The notes below the pieces were generated by a model. The model worked only from the letters and a program-made list of their open reading frames with translations. It ran no database searches and was not told the DNA's origin. Source: an uncultured Eubacterium sp. (GTDB taxonomy: Bacteria; Bacillota; Clostridia; Lachnospirales; Lachnospiraceae). From it: 45,538 nucleotides of DNA. Within the stretch, counting starts at the first letter, position 1, and each line of letters begins with the position of its first letter. Below, piece after piece: positions 32,197 to 40,698 of the stretch. Made by a program: the position numbers and the translations under genes. Where the stretch lies: the NCBI GenBank assembly GCA_948579355.1, contig CAPAOV010000022.1:1-45538 (forward strand), written 5' to 3'.

Positions 32197-34232
32197 GCGA
32201 AAATCTGACCGTAGGATTTATCGGTAATCCAAACTGTGGCAAGACGACATTGTATAACGCTTTTACCGGAGCAAATTTAAAAGTAGCTAATTGGCCCGGT
32301 GTGACGGTTGAGAAGATAGAGGGCGCAGTCAACTATCACAATCACAGCTATCGGTTGGTAGACTTGCCCGGAACATATAGTCTGACTTCCTATACGATGG
32401 AAGAGCAGGTGACACGCCAATATATTATGAGTGATGAAGTGGATGTAATTGTTGATGTCGCAGACGCTTCTTCTTTGGAGAGAAATCTGTATCTGACTTT
32501 GCAGCTTCTCGAATTGGGCAAGCCGGTTGTGCTGGCGCTCAATATGATGGATATTGTGGAAAAACGGGGAATGGAGATTGATTTACATCGTTTGCCGGAG
32601 ATGTTGGGGATACCTGTGATTCCCGTATCGGCGCGTAGACGTACCGGGCTTGGCATTTTGATGCATGCGGTGGCACATCACAAAAATGCAGTATCACCGG
32701 ACCGTCTGGAGCATCATCATGCGGAAGTGTCGCAGCACCGGCATAATCATCATGTAGACCAAGTGATGGTCTATGGTGATGAAATTGAGGATAAGATAGA
32801 TTTGATATCCGAGGCATTGTCCGACAAATATCCGCAAGTTTCGAATCTGCGTTGGTGTGCCATTAAATTATTGGAGCAGGATAAGGAATTAATGGAAAAA
32901 TATCCGCTTGATTTATCCGATATCATTGACCGGAGTTATGAGTCGGATATTATCAATCAAAAATATGAGTTTATCGAAGAAATCGTGAGCGAGGTGTTAG
33001 TTAATAAAGAGGAGAAAGCAGAGACAACGAATAGAGCCGACCGTTTTTTCACGCATCGGGTATTGGGGATTCCTATATTTCTTGGCATTATGGCATTGGT
33101 TTTCGTATTAACCTTTACGATAGGGGATTGGATTGCCGGCTATTTTGAAATAGCAGTGGAATGGCTCTGCAATGTAGTCGGCAGTCTGTTTGCCGGCTGG
33201 AACGTCCACCCGGTAGTGACATCGCTTGTTGTTGACGGAATCATTACCGGTGTCGGTGGTATTCTAACTTTTCTTCCCAATATTTTTATTCTTTTCCTTG
33301 CCTTGGCGTTTCTCGAGGATAGTGGTTATATGGCGCGCGTGGCATATGTTATGGATGGGGTTATGGGAAAAATTGGTTTGTCGGGGCGTGCATTCATTCC
33401 GATGATGCTTGGCTTTGGCTGTTCCGTGCCGGCAATTATGGCTTCACGGGCGCTGGAGGATAGGAAAGACCGTATGAAAACAATGCTTGTGACTCCGTTT
33501 ATGTCTTGCAGCGCCAGATTACCGATTTATATTTTGTTTTCCCAGATGTTTTTCGGAAAGTATGCGATGTTTGCCGCCTACTCCATGTATGTCATCGGTA
33601 TGCTGATAGCGATACTGACTGCTTTTGTCTTTCATGTATCAGACCGTAAAAAGGCTGCAGGAATGTTGTTGATTGAATTGCCGGAATACAAGGCGCCAAG
33701 TGCAAGAACAATATGGATTTTTGTTTGGGAGAAAGTAAAGGATTATTTGACAAAAGCGGGCACGGTAATCTTTCTTGCCTCTGTTGTCATGTGGATTTTG
33801 CTGAATTTTGGATTAGGCGGTTATACAAAGGATATGACAGAAAGTTTTGGAGCAAATATTGGCCGTCTTTTGGCGCCGGCGCTGGCGCCTGTCGGTTTGG
33901 GTTATTGGCAATTGGCAGTAGCTTTAATTGCCGGAATCTCGGCAAAAGAAGTTGTGGTATCCAGTTGCGCTGTTCTGTTTGGAATTGCCAATGTAAATTC
34001 ATCTGCCGGTATGAATTCTCTTCACAATGCTTTAGCGGGCAGTGGCTTTGGTATGCTGAATGCGTATTGCCTGATGGTATTCTGTCTGTTGTATATTCCG
34101 TGTTTCGCCACGCTGGTTACAATACGGAGAGAGAGTTCTAGTTGGAAATTTACCGCGCTGACGGCGGGATTTCAGTTGTTGGTGGCATGGTTTGTATCCT
34201 TTGCCATATTTCAGATAGGAAGTTTGTTGTAA
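32193..34232 (+). CDS. feoB: Ferrous iron transporter FeoB
   Basis: A 679-residue Fe(II) importer of the inner membrane. The N-terminal GTPase has G1 GNPNCGKT (residues 11-18), the effector Thr in GVTVEKIEG, G3 DLPGTYS and G4 NMMD. A His-rich stretch (about residues 155-190, LEHHHAEVSQHRHNHH) lies between the GTPase and the membrane part. The membrane domain has the Gate motifs GFGCSVPAIMASRAL and SARLPIYILFSQMFF, and ends with ISAKEVVVSSCAVLFG and FCLLYIPCFATLVTI. Standard length, intact. It is coupled to feoA by overlap. Confidence 0.97.
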   Translation: MSENLTVGFIGNPNCGKTTLYNAFTGANLKVANWPGVTVEKIEGAVNYHNHSYRLVDLPGTYSLTSYTMEEQVTRQYIMSDEVDVIVDVADASSLERNLYLTLQLLELGKPVVLALNMMDIVEKRGMEIDLHRLPEMLGIPVIPVSARRRTGLGILMHAVAHHKNAVSPDRLEHHHAEVSQHRHNHHVDQVMVYGDEIEDKIDLISEALSDKYPQVSNLRWCAIKLLEQDKELMEKYPLDLSDIIDRSYESDIINQKYEFIEEIVSEVLVNKEEKAETTNRADRFFTHRVLGIPIFLGIMALVFVLTFTIGDWIAGYFEIAVEWLCNVVGSLFAGWNVHPVVTSLVVDGIITGVGGILTFLPNIFILFLALAFLEDSGYMARVAYVMDGVMGKIGLSGRAFIPMMLGFGCSVPAIMASRALEDRKDRMKTMLVTPFMSCSARLPIYILFSQMFFGKYAMFAAYSMYVIGMLIAILTAFVFHVSDRKKAAGMLLIELPEYKAPSARTIWIFVWEKVKDYLTKAGTVIFLASVVMWILLNFGLGGYTKDMTESFGANIGRLLAPALAPVGLGYWQLAVALIAGISAKEVVVSSCAVLFGIANVNSSAGMNSLHNALAGSGFGMLNAYCLMVFCLLYIPCFATLVTIRRESSSWKFTALTAGFQLLVAWFVSFAIFQIGSLL

Positions 34233-34277
34233 ACGGCGGTGTTTTGCACCGTGTAAAATAGAGAGGAGAACGCAGAG

Positions 34278-37200
34278 ATGAATTATCTTCAATGGCTGGA
34301 GAAGCCGGAAGTCTTTCAGGTGAATCGCGAAAAGGCCCATTCGGACCACCTGTTTTTTCAATCGTATGAGGAAATGCACAAATATCCACAGGGCAGATTG
34401 CGCCAATCGTTAAATGGCACATGGGATTTTTTCTATGCCGACAGTTTGCAGAATCGAAGGGCGGACTTTTACAAAAAGGATTTCGATATGGCGGGCGCCG
34501 AGACGATTGAAGTGCCGGGGCATATTCAGTTACAGGGATATGGCTGCTGCCAGTATGTGAATTTTATCTATCCATGGGATGGCGTGGAGGAAATACATCC
34601 CCCTGAGATTCCCCAAAAACATAATGCGGTGGGAAGCTATGTGAAGTATTTTGACGTCGGGGGCGAGTGGTTAGATAAAGAGGTGTACCTGTCTTTTCAG
34701 GGAGTGGAAACCGCTTTCTATGTATGGCTGAATGGAGAATTTGTAGGTTACAGTGAAGATTCTTTTACGCCTTCTGAGTTTTGCATTACACCGTATTTGC
34801 AAAAAGAAAATAACAAATTAGCAGTGGAAGTCTATCAGCGGAGTACTGCCAGTTGGTTGGAAGACCAAGATTTTTGGCGTTTTTCCGGCATCTTCCGAGA
34901 GGTATATCTCTATGCTGTTCCGGCGGCGCATGTGAGAGATTTGTCTGTGACGGCAGACTACAATCCGGACAGTGGAGAGGGAGTTCTCGGTATTGGCTGC
35001 GAACTTATTCTTGCAAAAGAAGATATAGCGGTATCGGCAAGATGCGTGCTTCGGGACAGCGAAGACGATATCGTTTTGGAGCAGGAATATCCTATAACAT
35101 CACGGAATTGGAACAGACAGGAAATAATTCCTGTTGTCTCTCCGTGGAGTGCGGAACAGCCGACGCTCTATACGTTATATGTTGAAGTGTTGGGGGCAGA
35201 CGGTGAATTAATCGAAGTTGCCAAGACCAGAGTCGGTTTTCGGAAATTTGAAAAGCGTGGCGGGGTATTGTATCTGAATGGGAAACGACTCGTGTTTAAG
35301 GGGGTCAACCGTCATGAGTTTTCCGCTGACAAAGGAAGAGCAATTGGTGAGGAAGAGATGCTCTATGATATTCGCCTGCTAAAGAAAAATAATATTAACG
35401 CAGTGAGAACGAGCCATTATCCGAATCAGTCGAGATGGTATGAGCTCTGTGACGAATACGGAATTTATGTCATTGATGAGACGAATCTGGAAACTCACGG
35501 AACATGGATGCTGCGCAATGAGATTAATCCGAATTGGAACGTTCCGGCGTCGCTTCCGGAGTGGCGGGAAAATGTCCTTGACCGCGCGGCCTCAATGTAC
35601 GAGAGGGATAAAAATCATGCCAGTATTTTATTCTGGTCATGTGGTAACGAATCCTATTGCGGCGATAATATCGCGGCGATGGCCGCGTATTTTCGAGAAA
35701 AGGACAGCCGCCGTCTTGTACATTATGAAGGGGTGTTCCACAATAAGCGCTATCAATCCCTGCCGGATGTTGAGAGCCGTATGTACGAGAAAGTAGAAAA
35801 TATCGAAGCATTTTTGAAAGAGAATCCGCAGCGCCCTTTTATTCTGTGCGAATTTATGCATGCCATGGGAAACTCGCTGGGAGGAATGAAGCATTATATG
35901 GAACTGACACAACGTTATCCGAATTTTCAGGGCGGATTTATTTGGGATTATATTGACCAGGCGTTATACCGCATGGATGAAAAGGGAGAAAAAGTGTTGT
36001 CGGTCGGCGGTGATTTTGGAGACCGCCCATCCGATTATGGTTTTTGCACGGATGGCATCGTTTATGCAAATCGTGTGCCGTCGCCCAAGATGCAGGATGT
36101 GAAAGCGCTATATGCCAATATTCACATGTATATAGAAGGAGATAAGCTGATTGTAAAGAATCAAAATTTGTTTATCAGTACGAAAAACCTGCTTTTCGAG
36201 GTTCGTCTTGAAAGAGAGGGAGTAGTGCAGCGAAAAGATGAGTACTTTCTTGATGTTCCTGCAGGGGAGAGCGGGTGCTTGAAAATCCAAAGAGAAGAAC
36301 CGGAAGCTGCAGGCGAGTATGTCTGTCATGTCATTGCCCATTTGGCAGAAGATACGCATTGGGCAAAAAGAGGTCATGAGGTGGCTTTTGCGCAGGAAAT
36401 CTTTGTCGTGGAAGAGAAAGAGCCGTGTGCGCAGAAAACAGAAGCGGTTGAGAGTATGCGGATTGCTGAGGGGGATGGCTGTATCGGTGTTTATGGCGGG
36501 GATTTTTCTATGATGTTTGATTTGCGGATGGGTGGAATCTGTTCCCTTGTCTATAATGGCATCGAATATGTCAGCCGTATACCACAAGTTAGTTTCTGGC
36601 GTGCGAAAACGGACAACGATTGTGGCGCCGGATATCCGTTTGAGGCAGCACAGTGGGCGATTGCGGGAAAGTATGCCCGGTATTGTGGGGATTTGTTCCG
36701 GCAGGAGCGGGAGGAAAACAGGATAAAACTGTTTTTTACTTATGAGACGCCTTCTCGTCCGTCGTTTTCTTATGTAATATCGTATGAGGCGCGTAGCGAT
36801 GGAAGTCTCCGGATACAGGCAGAATATCCGGGCGTTTCCGGTTTGTCCGATATGCCTGTATTTGCGCTGGACTGGCAGATGAGAAAAGAGCTGCAACATT
36901 TTTCATATTACGGCATGGGGCCGGAGGAAAATTACTGTGACCGCGCCGAGGGGGCGCGTCTTGGGAAATTTGCTTCTACCGTATGGGATAATTTTTCAGG
37001 ATATCTCAATCCACAGGAATGTGGTAATAGAATGGGTGTCCGATACGCCGAATTGCGGGATGAGGAGGGAAGAGGCATTCGTTTCTCTTGTGAAGGAGAA
37101 CCATTTGAAATGAGCATTTTGCCTTATTCGGCAACGGATTTGGAGCATGCCAGTTGCCGGGAGGAGCTAGGCCCTCAAATTAATACATGGGTGCGTATCG

Positions 37201-37328
37201 CAGCGGCTCAAATGGGAGTGGGAGGCGATGACTCTTGGGGGGCTCCCGTGCATGACGAATATCGTTTATCTGCAGAGCAGCCCCGGACGTTAGCCTTTGC
37301 TATAAAAGCCCTGAAACAGGACGAATGA
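34278..37328 (+). CDS. lacZ: Beta-galactosidase, GH2 family (LacZ/EbgA type)
   Basis: A 1016-residue glycoside hydrolase family 2 enzyme hydrolysing lactose-type beta-galactosides in the cytoplasm. The domains follow the LacZ order: sugar-binding and Ig-like N-terminal domains, a TIM barrel, and a C-terminal beta-sandwich (Bgal_small_N). The barrel has GVNRHEFSADKGRA, TSHYPNQSRWYELCDEYG, acid/base Glu458 in FWSCGNES, nucleophile Glu525 in ILCEFMHAMGNS, and WDYIDQ. The C-terminal domain shows FWRAKTDNDCG and YYGMGPEENYCDR. Length is typical. The ribosome site AGAGAGGAGAA precedes ATG 34278. No terminator separates it from feoB, so readthrough is possible. Its 3' end overlaps the convergent SodC-like gene by 29 bp. 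Confidence 0.95.
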   Translation: MNYLQWLEKPEVFQVNREKAHSDHLFFQSYEEMHKYPQGRLRQSLNGTWDFFYADSLQNRRADFYKKDFDMAGAETIEVPGHIQLQGYGCCQYVNFIYPWDGVEEIHPPEIPQKHNAVGSYVKYFDVGGEWLDKEVYLSFQGVETAFYVWLNGEFVGYSEDSFTPSEFCITPYLQKENNKLAVEVYQRSTASWLEDQDFWRFSGIFREVYLYAVPAAHVRDLSVTADYNPDSGEGVLGIGCELILAKEDIAVSARCVLRDSEDDIVLEQEYPITSRNWNRQEIIPVVSPWSAEQPTLYTLYVEVLGADGELIEVAKTRVGFRKFEKRGGVLYLNGKRLVFKGVNRHEFSADKGRAIGEEEMLYDIRLLKKNNINAVRTSHYPNQSRWYELCDEYGIYVIDETNLETHGTWMLRNEINPNWNVPASLPEWRENVLDRAASMYERDKNHASILFWSCGNESYCGDNIAAMAAYFREKDSRRLVHYEGVFHNKRYQSLPDVESRMYEKVENIEAFLKENPQRPFILCEFMHAMGNSLGGMKHYMELTQRYPNFQGGFIWDYIDQALYRMDEKGEKVLSVGGDFGDRPSDYGFCTDGIVYANRVPSPKMQDVKALYANIHMYIEGDKLIVKNQNLFISTKNLLFEVRLEREGVVQRKDEYFLDVPAGESGCLKIQREEPEAAGEYVCHVIAHLAEDTHWAKRGHEVAFAQEIFVVEEKEPCAQKTEAVESMRIAEGDGCIGVYGGDFSMMFDLRMGGICSLVYNGIEYVSRIPQVSFWRAKTDNDCGAGYPFEAAQWAIAGKYARYCGDLFRQEREENRIKLFFTYETPSRPSFSYVISYEARSDGSLRIQAEYPGVSGLSDMPVFALDWQMRKELQHFSYYGMGPEENYCDRAEGARLGKFASTVWDNFSGYLNPQECGNRMGVRYAELRDEEGRGIRFSCEGEPFEMSILPYSATDLEHASCREELGPQINTWVRIAAAQMGVGGDDSWGAPVHDEYRLSAEQPRTLAFAIKALKQDE

Positions 37329-37803
37329 CGCCGCAAGCAATTTTTTCGCCGGAATCGCCCGCCGGCTGGGTGACAAAATCGTCACGTCTGCTGTGAAGAA
37401 TAATTGATTTTCCTATGATTTCTTCTATTGATAAGAAACTGTCGTATACTGCCATATAAGAATAGCCGTTGCTGTTGAGAATCGGCGGCAAATCACCTAA
37501 ATGGTATGGATGGTCGGCATTGGTGGGATTGTAGTGGGAACCCGTATGCGCCATGTTTTGGCTGCAATTCCCATTTTCGTGTATATGAAGTCCCATAAAG
37601 CGGGGAGAAAATTCTTTTGTATTCGGCAGATGGCTTAGTTCAATTTCCAAGACGATGCCGGAATCCCAACGGGGACGGTAAAAATTTGCAACGCCGGAAA
37701 TGTCCGGATATTGTTCACCGCCATGAATAATGGCAAAGGCATCCGGAATTTTGCTCATAGTCAACATGGAAAAAATAGTAGAAGATTTCAAAATAACCTC
37801 CAT
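37300..37803 (-). CDS. Cu/Zn superoxide dismutase-like protein (SodC family) without signal peptide
   Basis: A protein of about 163-167 residues with the Cu/Zn SOD fold and all visible metal ligands: the copper pair in GLHIHENGNCS, the bridging His in GSHYNP, zinc ligands in DHPYHLGDLPPI, and the last copper His in IILHSRRDD, followed by QPAGDSGEKIACGVI. Both disulfide cysteines (NGNC and IACG) are present. The catalytic Arg near the C-terminus has an RP counterpart. There is no signal peptide, unlike most bacterial SodC. Starts: ATG 37803 contains GGAGG itself, so TTG 37791 with that site 5 bp upstream may be the true start. It converges on lacZ with a 29-bp overlap. It may act on superoxide in the cytoplasm or have a different role. 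Confidence 0.82.
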   Translation of the reverse strand: MEVILKSSTIFSMLTMSKIPDAFAIIHGGEQYPDISGVANFYRPRWDSGIVLEIELSHLPNTKEFSPRFMGLHIHENGNCSQNMAHTGSHYNPTNADHPYHLGDLPPILNSNGYSYMAVYDSFLSIEEIIGKSIILHSRRDDFVTQPAGDSGEKIACGVIRPVSGLL

Positions 37804-37822
37804 TTCGAAGTGTCAAAATAAC
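37788..37822 (-). repeat. 10-bp direct repeat at the SodC-like start region
   Basis: TCAAAATAAC (plus-strand reading) occurs at 37788-37797 and 37813-37822, 25 bp apart, in the translation start region. It could be a regulator site or chance. Confidence 0.4.
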
Positions 37823-38039
37823 TTCAATGTCTGCATTTAATTTATTGTATGCGGCAGCAGGGAGCATGTGAGAAACCGTGTGACCACTCAGGAGAGCGTC
37901 GAATTTTTATAAAAATGGGAAAATTTTGCAATTTGTTTGACATAACTACACAGTATAATAGAGTAAGTTTGTGTTTTATATGAATTTTTTGAGGAAAACA
38001 CAACAAAATAACAATAAAAGATGGAAGAGAGGTTTTAAT

Positions 38040-39017
38040 GTGAAAGTATTTAAAACGTTATTTTTGACAGGAGTTGTTGTTATGATGGGGATAGGGATTG
38101 CAGGCTGCGGAAAAGGGAGCGAGGAGACGAAAGAAGTGTCTGTTGGATATTTCAACAATATTACCCATGCACAGGCGTTGTTAATGAAAGCCGAAGGAAG
38201 TTTGGAAAAGGCCTTTGGCGAGGATAAGAAAGTAAAATGGACGGCTTTCAATGCCGGACCAGCAGAAGTGGAAGCATTGTTTTCCGGTGATATTGATATC
38301 GGTTATATCGGGCCGGTGCCGGCAATTAGCGCCAATGTCAAGTCCAAGGGGGATGTTTCGATTCTTTCAGGAGCGACAAAAGCAGGAGCTGTTTTAGTTA
38401 GAAAAAAAGGTTCCAATATTAATAGTGTGAAAGATTTATCCGGTAAGGTTGTTGCCATTCCGCAAATTGGTAATACGCAGCATCTCTGTCTGCTTGATTT
38501 GCTTTCAGAAAATGGCCTGAAACCGGATACTGAGGGTGGAGATGTAAAAGTGGCTGCCGTTGCTAATGCCGATGTTGCCAATACGATGGCGCGGGGAGAT
38601 ATTGACGCCGCGTTCGTTCCGGAACCGTGGGGTGCGACGCTGCTTGAAAAGGATGCGGAATTAGTGTTGGATTATAACGAAGTATATCGGAATGGTGAAT
38701 ATGACGTGGCAGTTGTCGTTGTAAGAAAAGAGTTTCAGGAGGAAAATCCGGAGCTGGTAGAAAAGTTTTTGAAAGAGCATGAAGCGGCAACTGTGAAAAT
38801 TAATGAAGATAAGGACACAACGCTCAAAAAAATCAATGAAGAGCTGGATTCAGCGACAGGGAAATCACTTGGCGAGAATATAATAAAGGAATCCTTTGAG
38901 CGAATCGGCGTTAGTACGGAATTGAATCGGGACGCTATTTTAGAGTTTGGCAATATAAGTAAAGACCAGAAGTTTATCAACGAGTTGCCGGGAGACGATT
39001 TATTTGTCAGTAAATAA
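38040..39017 (+). CDS. Aliphatic sulfonate/nitrate/taurine-type ABC substrate-binding lipoprotein
   Basis: A 325-residue binding protein of the SsuA/TauA/NrtA type. It begins with GTG at 38040 (GAGAGG at 38027-38032) and a lipoprotein signal ending IAGCG. The mature domain has VGYFNNITHAQALLMKAEG, FNAGPAEVEALFSGDIDIGYIG, LSGKVVAIPQIGNTQH and DIDAAFVPEPWGATLL, characteristic of this family. It precedes a cognate ATPase and permease. The ligand (sulfonate, taurine, nitrate, or a thiamine-like precursor) cannot be told. Confidence 0.9.
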   Translation: MKVFKTLFLTGVVVMMGIGIAGCGKGSEETKEVSVGYFNNITHAQALLMKAEGSLEKAFGEDKKVKWTAFNAGPAEVEALFSGDIDIGYIGPVPAISANVKSKGDVSILSGATKAGAVLVRKKGSNINSVKDLSGKVVAIPQIGNTQHLCLLDLLSENGLKPDTEGGDVKVAAVANADVANTMARGDIDAAFVPEPWGATLLEKDAELVLDYNEVYRNGEYDVAVVVVRKEFQEENPELVEKFLKEHEAATVKINEDKDTTLKKINEELDSATGKSLGENIIKESFERIGVSTELNRDAILEFGNISKDQKFINELPGDDLFVSK

Positions 39018-39077
39018 GAAGCCGGATACTATATTTTACTGTCGTTACGGCGGTTGAAAATAGGAATGGAGGAAGCT

Positions 39078-39821
39078 ATGAGTCTTGTATTAGAAAAATT
39101 GAGCAAGCATTTTGACAATAGTGAAGCGGCGACATTGCAGGAGATTGATTTAACGATTGAGAATGGAGAATTTGTTTGTATCGTTGGTGTTTCCGGTTGT
39201 GGAAAGAGTACGCTGCTTAACCTTGTTGCCGGTTTGGAGCGGCCAAGCGGTGGCAGGATATTGTTAGACGGGGAAGAGATTCAGGGCCCCGGAGCAGACC
39301 GCGTCGTTATGTTTCAGGAACACGGTCTCTATCCATGGCTCAATGTATTGGAAAATGTTAAGTTTGGAATGAAACTTGCTGGAGTGCCGAAAGATGTTCA
39401 GGAAAAAAAGGCGATGCATTATCTGGAAATGGTACATTTGCAGGACTATAAAGATTACCCGATTCATCAGATTTCCGGCGGGATGAGACAGCGGACGGCG
39501 CTTGCCCGCGCGCTGACTTTGGATTCGAAAGTGCTTCTGATGGATGAACCTTTTTCAGCTCTCGACAAACAGACTTCAAATCGCTTGAGAGAAGAGCTGC
39601 AGAGGATTTGGATAGAGACGAAACGAACGATTCTTTTCATTACCCATAGTGTAGAAGAAGCGGTTTATCTGGGCGACAGGGTAGTGGCGCTTTCGCCGGA
39701 TGGCGGTAAGATTGCCGGAATTGTTCCGGTTACAATGGAGCGTCCGAGACACGTATATGCTTCTGAGTTTGTTGAACTCCGACATCGGATACTGGAAATT
39801 GTCAGAGGGGAGGAAGTATAA
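39078..39821 (+). CDS. ABC transporter ATPase, SsuB/TauB type
   Basis: A 247-residue ATPase for the sulfonate/nitrate-type importer. Walker A is GVSGCGKST, the Q-loop VMFQEHGLYPWL is typical of the family (the PWL after the Q-loop Gln), the signature is ISGGMRQRTALARAL, Walker B VLLMDEP and the H-loop FITHSVEEAVYL. ATG 39078 follows GGAGG (39068-39072). The stop is immediately followed by the permease start. Confidence 0.95.
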   Translation: MSLVLEKLSKHFDNSEAATLQEIDLTIENGEFVCIVGVSGCGKSTLLNLVAGLERPSGGRILLDGEEIQGPGADRVVMFQEHGLYPWLNVLENVKFGMKLAGVPKDVQEKKAMHYLEMVHLQDYKDYPIHQISGGMRQRTALARALTLDSKVLLMDEPFSALDKQTSNRLREELQRIWIETKRTILFITHSVEEAVYLGDRVVALSPDGGKIAGIVPVTMERPRHVYASEFVELRHRILEIVRGEEV

Positions 39822-40580
39822 ATGGGAATGATACTGTTTCTTTTGATTTTACTTGCTTTATGGCAGGGCTTCTATTGGTTTTTTGTTGATTTACTCGAAT
39901 TATGTAAACCGTACGCTGTTCCTTCTCCGATTGGTGTCGGGGAGCGCTTTGTTGATTTGTGCAGCGACGGCACTTTGTTGGAGGCAACAGGAAACTCATT
40001 GCTTCGTGGAATTGCGGGCTTTGCGATTGCAGTTGTAATCGGTGTGGTTCTGGGATTGCTGATATATCAGTTTAAGTATTTGCAGAAAAATCTGAAACCG
40101 GTTATACTGGGCATTCAGACGCTTCCAAGTGTATGCTGGGTTCCCTTTTCCATTTTGTGGTTCGGTTTGACAACGCAGGCCATTTTGTTTGTTGTTATTA
40201 TGGGCTCGGCGTTTAGTATTGCGATTGCGGTGGACAATGCGATTAAAAATATTCTGCCTATCTATACAAAGGCCGCGCTGACGATGGGGGCAAATAAAAG
40301 CCAGCTCTATCGCTATGTTATCTTTCCAGCCAGTCTGCCGGAGCTAGTATCGGGGCTGAAACAGGGATGGTCTTTTGCTTGGAGAGCCCTTATGGCCGGA
40401 GAGGTGATGACTACTTCGATAGGTCTTGGCCAGACGCTGATTATGGGACGCGATTTGGCGGATATCAATCAGGTTATGCTTGTGATGCTCGTTATTGTCG
40501 TTGTCGGTATTTTAATTGATAAATGTATTTTTTCCGTCATAGAAAAGCGCTTATTACGAAAGCGTGGACTTGGGGCGTAG
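39822..40580 (+). CDS. ABC transporter permease, SsuC/TauC type
   Basis: A 252-residue membrane subunit with about six helices (MILFLLILLALWQGFYWFF; AIAVVIGVVLGLLIY; WVPFSILWFGLTTQAILFVVIMGSAF; VMLVMLVIVVVGILI). The EAA-type cytoplasmic loop that docks the ATPase is present as ALTMGANKSQLYRYVIFPASLPE. The start lies directly after the ATPase stop codon, with GGGGAGG at 39807-39813. The gene ends before the terminator at 40609. It completes a one-permease, one-ATPase, one-binding-protein importer. Confidence 0.93.
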   Translation: MGMILFLLILLALWQGFYWFFVDLLELCKPYAVPSPIGVGERFVDLCSDGTLLEATGNSLLRGIAGFAIAVVIGVVLGLLIYQFKYLQKNLKPVILGIQTLPSVCWVPFSILWFGLTTQAILFVVIMGSAFSIAIAVDNAIKNILPIYTKAALTMGANKSQLYRYVIFPASLPELVSGLKQGWSFAWRALMAGEVMTTSIGLGQTLIMGRDLADINQVMLVMLVIVVVGILIDKCIFSVIEKRLLRKRGLGA

Positions 40581-40608
40581 ATAAGACGCCTTGGCGGATG
40601 ATAAAAGG

Positions 40609-40663
40609 AAACAACGTCTGTTCCTCCTATCATGAAGTGGCAGGGGAACAGACGTTGTTTTTT
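40609..40663. terminator. Long bidirectional terminator
   Basis: A perfect 16-bp stem, AAACAACGTCTGTTCC (40609-40624) with its complement at 40645-40660, is followed by TTTTTAC on the plus strand. On the minus strand the stem is followed by TTTCCTTTTATC. It ends both the ABC operon and the convergent XRE gene. Confidence 0.92.
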
Positions 40664-40698
40664 ACTTATATGGGAAATTCCCATTGTGCGGTTTTCGG

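Noticed and set aside
34229..34245. cre half-site TGTAAACG upstream of lacZ
   Set aside because: Only the left half fits the consensus; the right half does not match.
36108..36899. Long open frame on the minus strand (263 codons)
   Set aside because: It is antisense to lacZ and has shadow-like composition without motifs.
37937..37959. TTGACA and TATAAT upstream of the SsuA-like gene
   Set aside because: They are only 11 bp apart, too close to be one sigma-A promoter. TATAAT may be used with a weaker -35 (TTGTTT, 15 bp), but I could not support a firm call.
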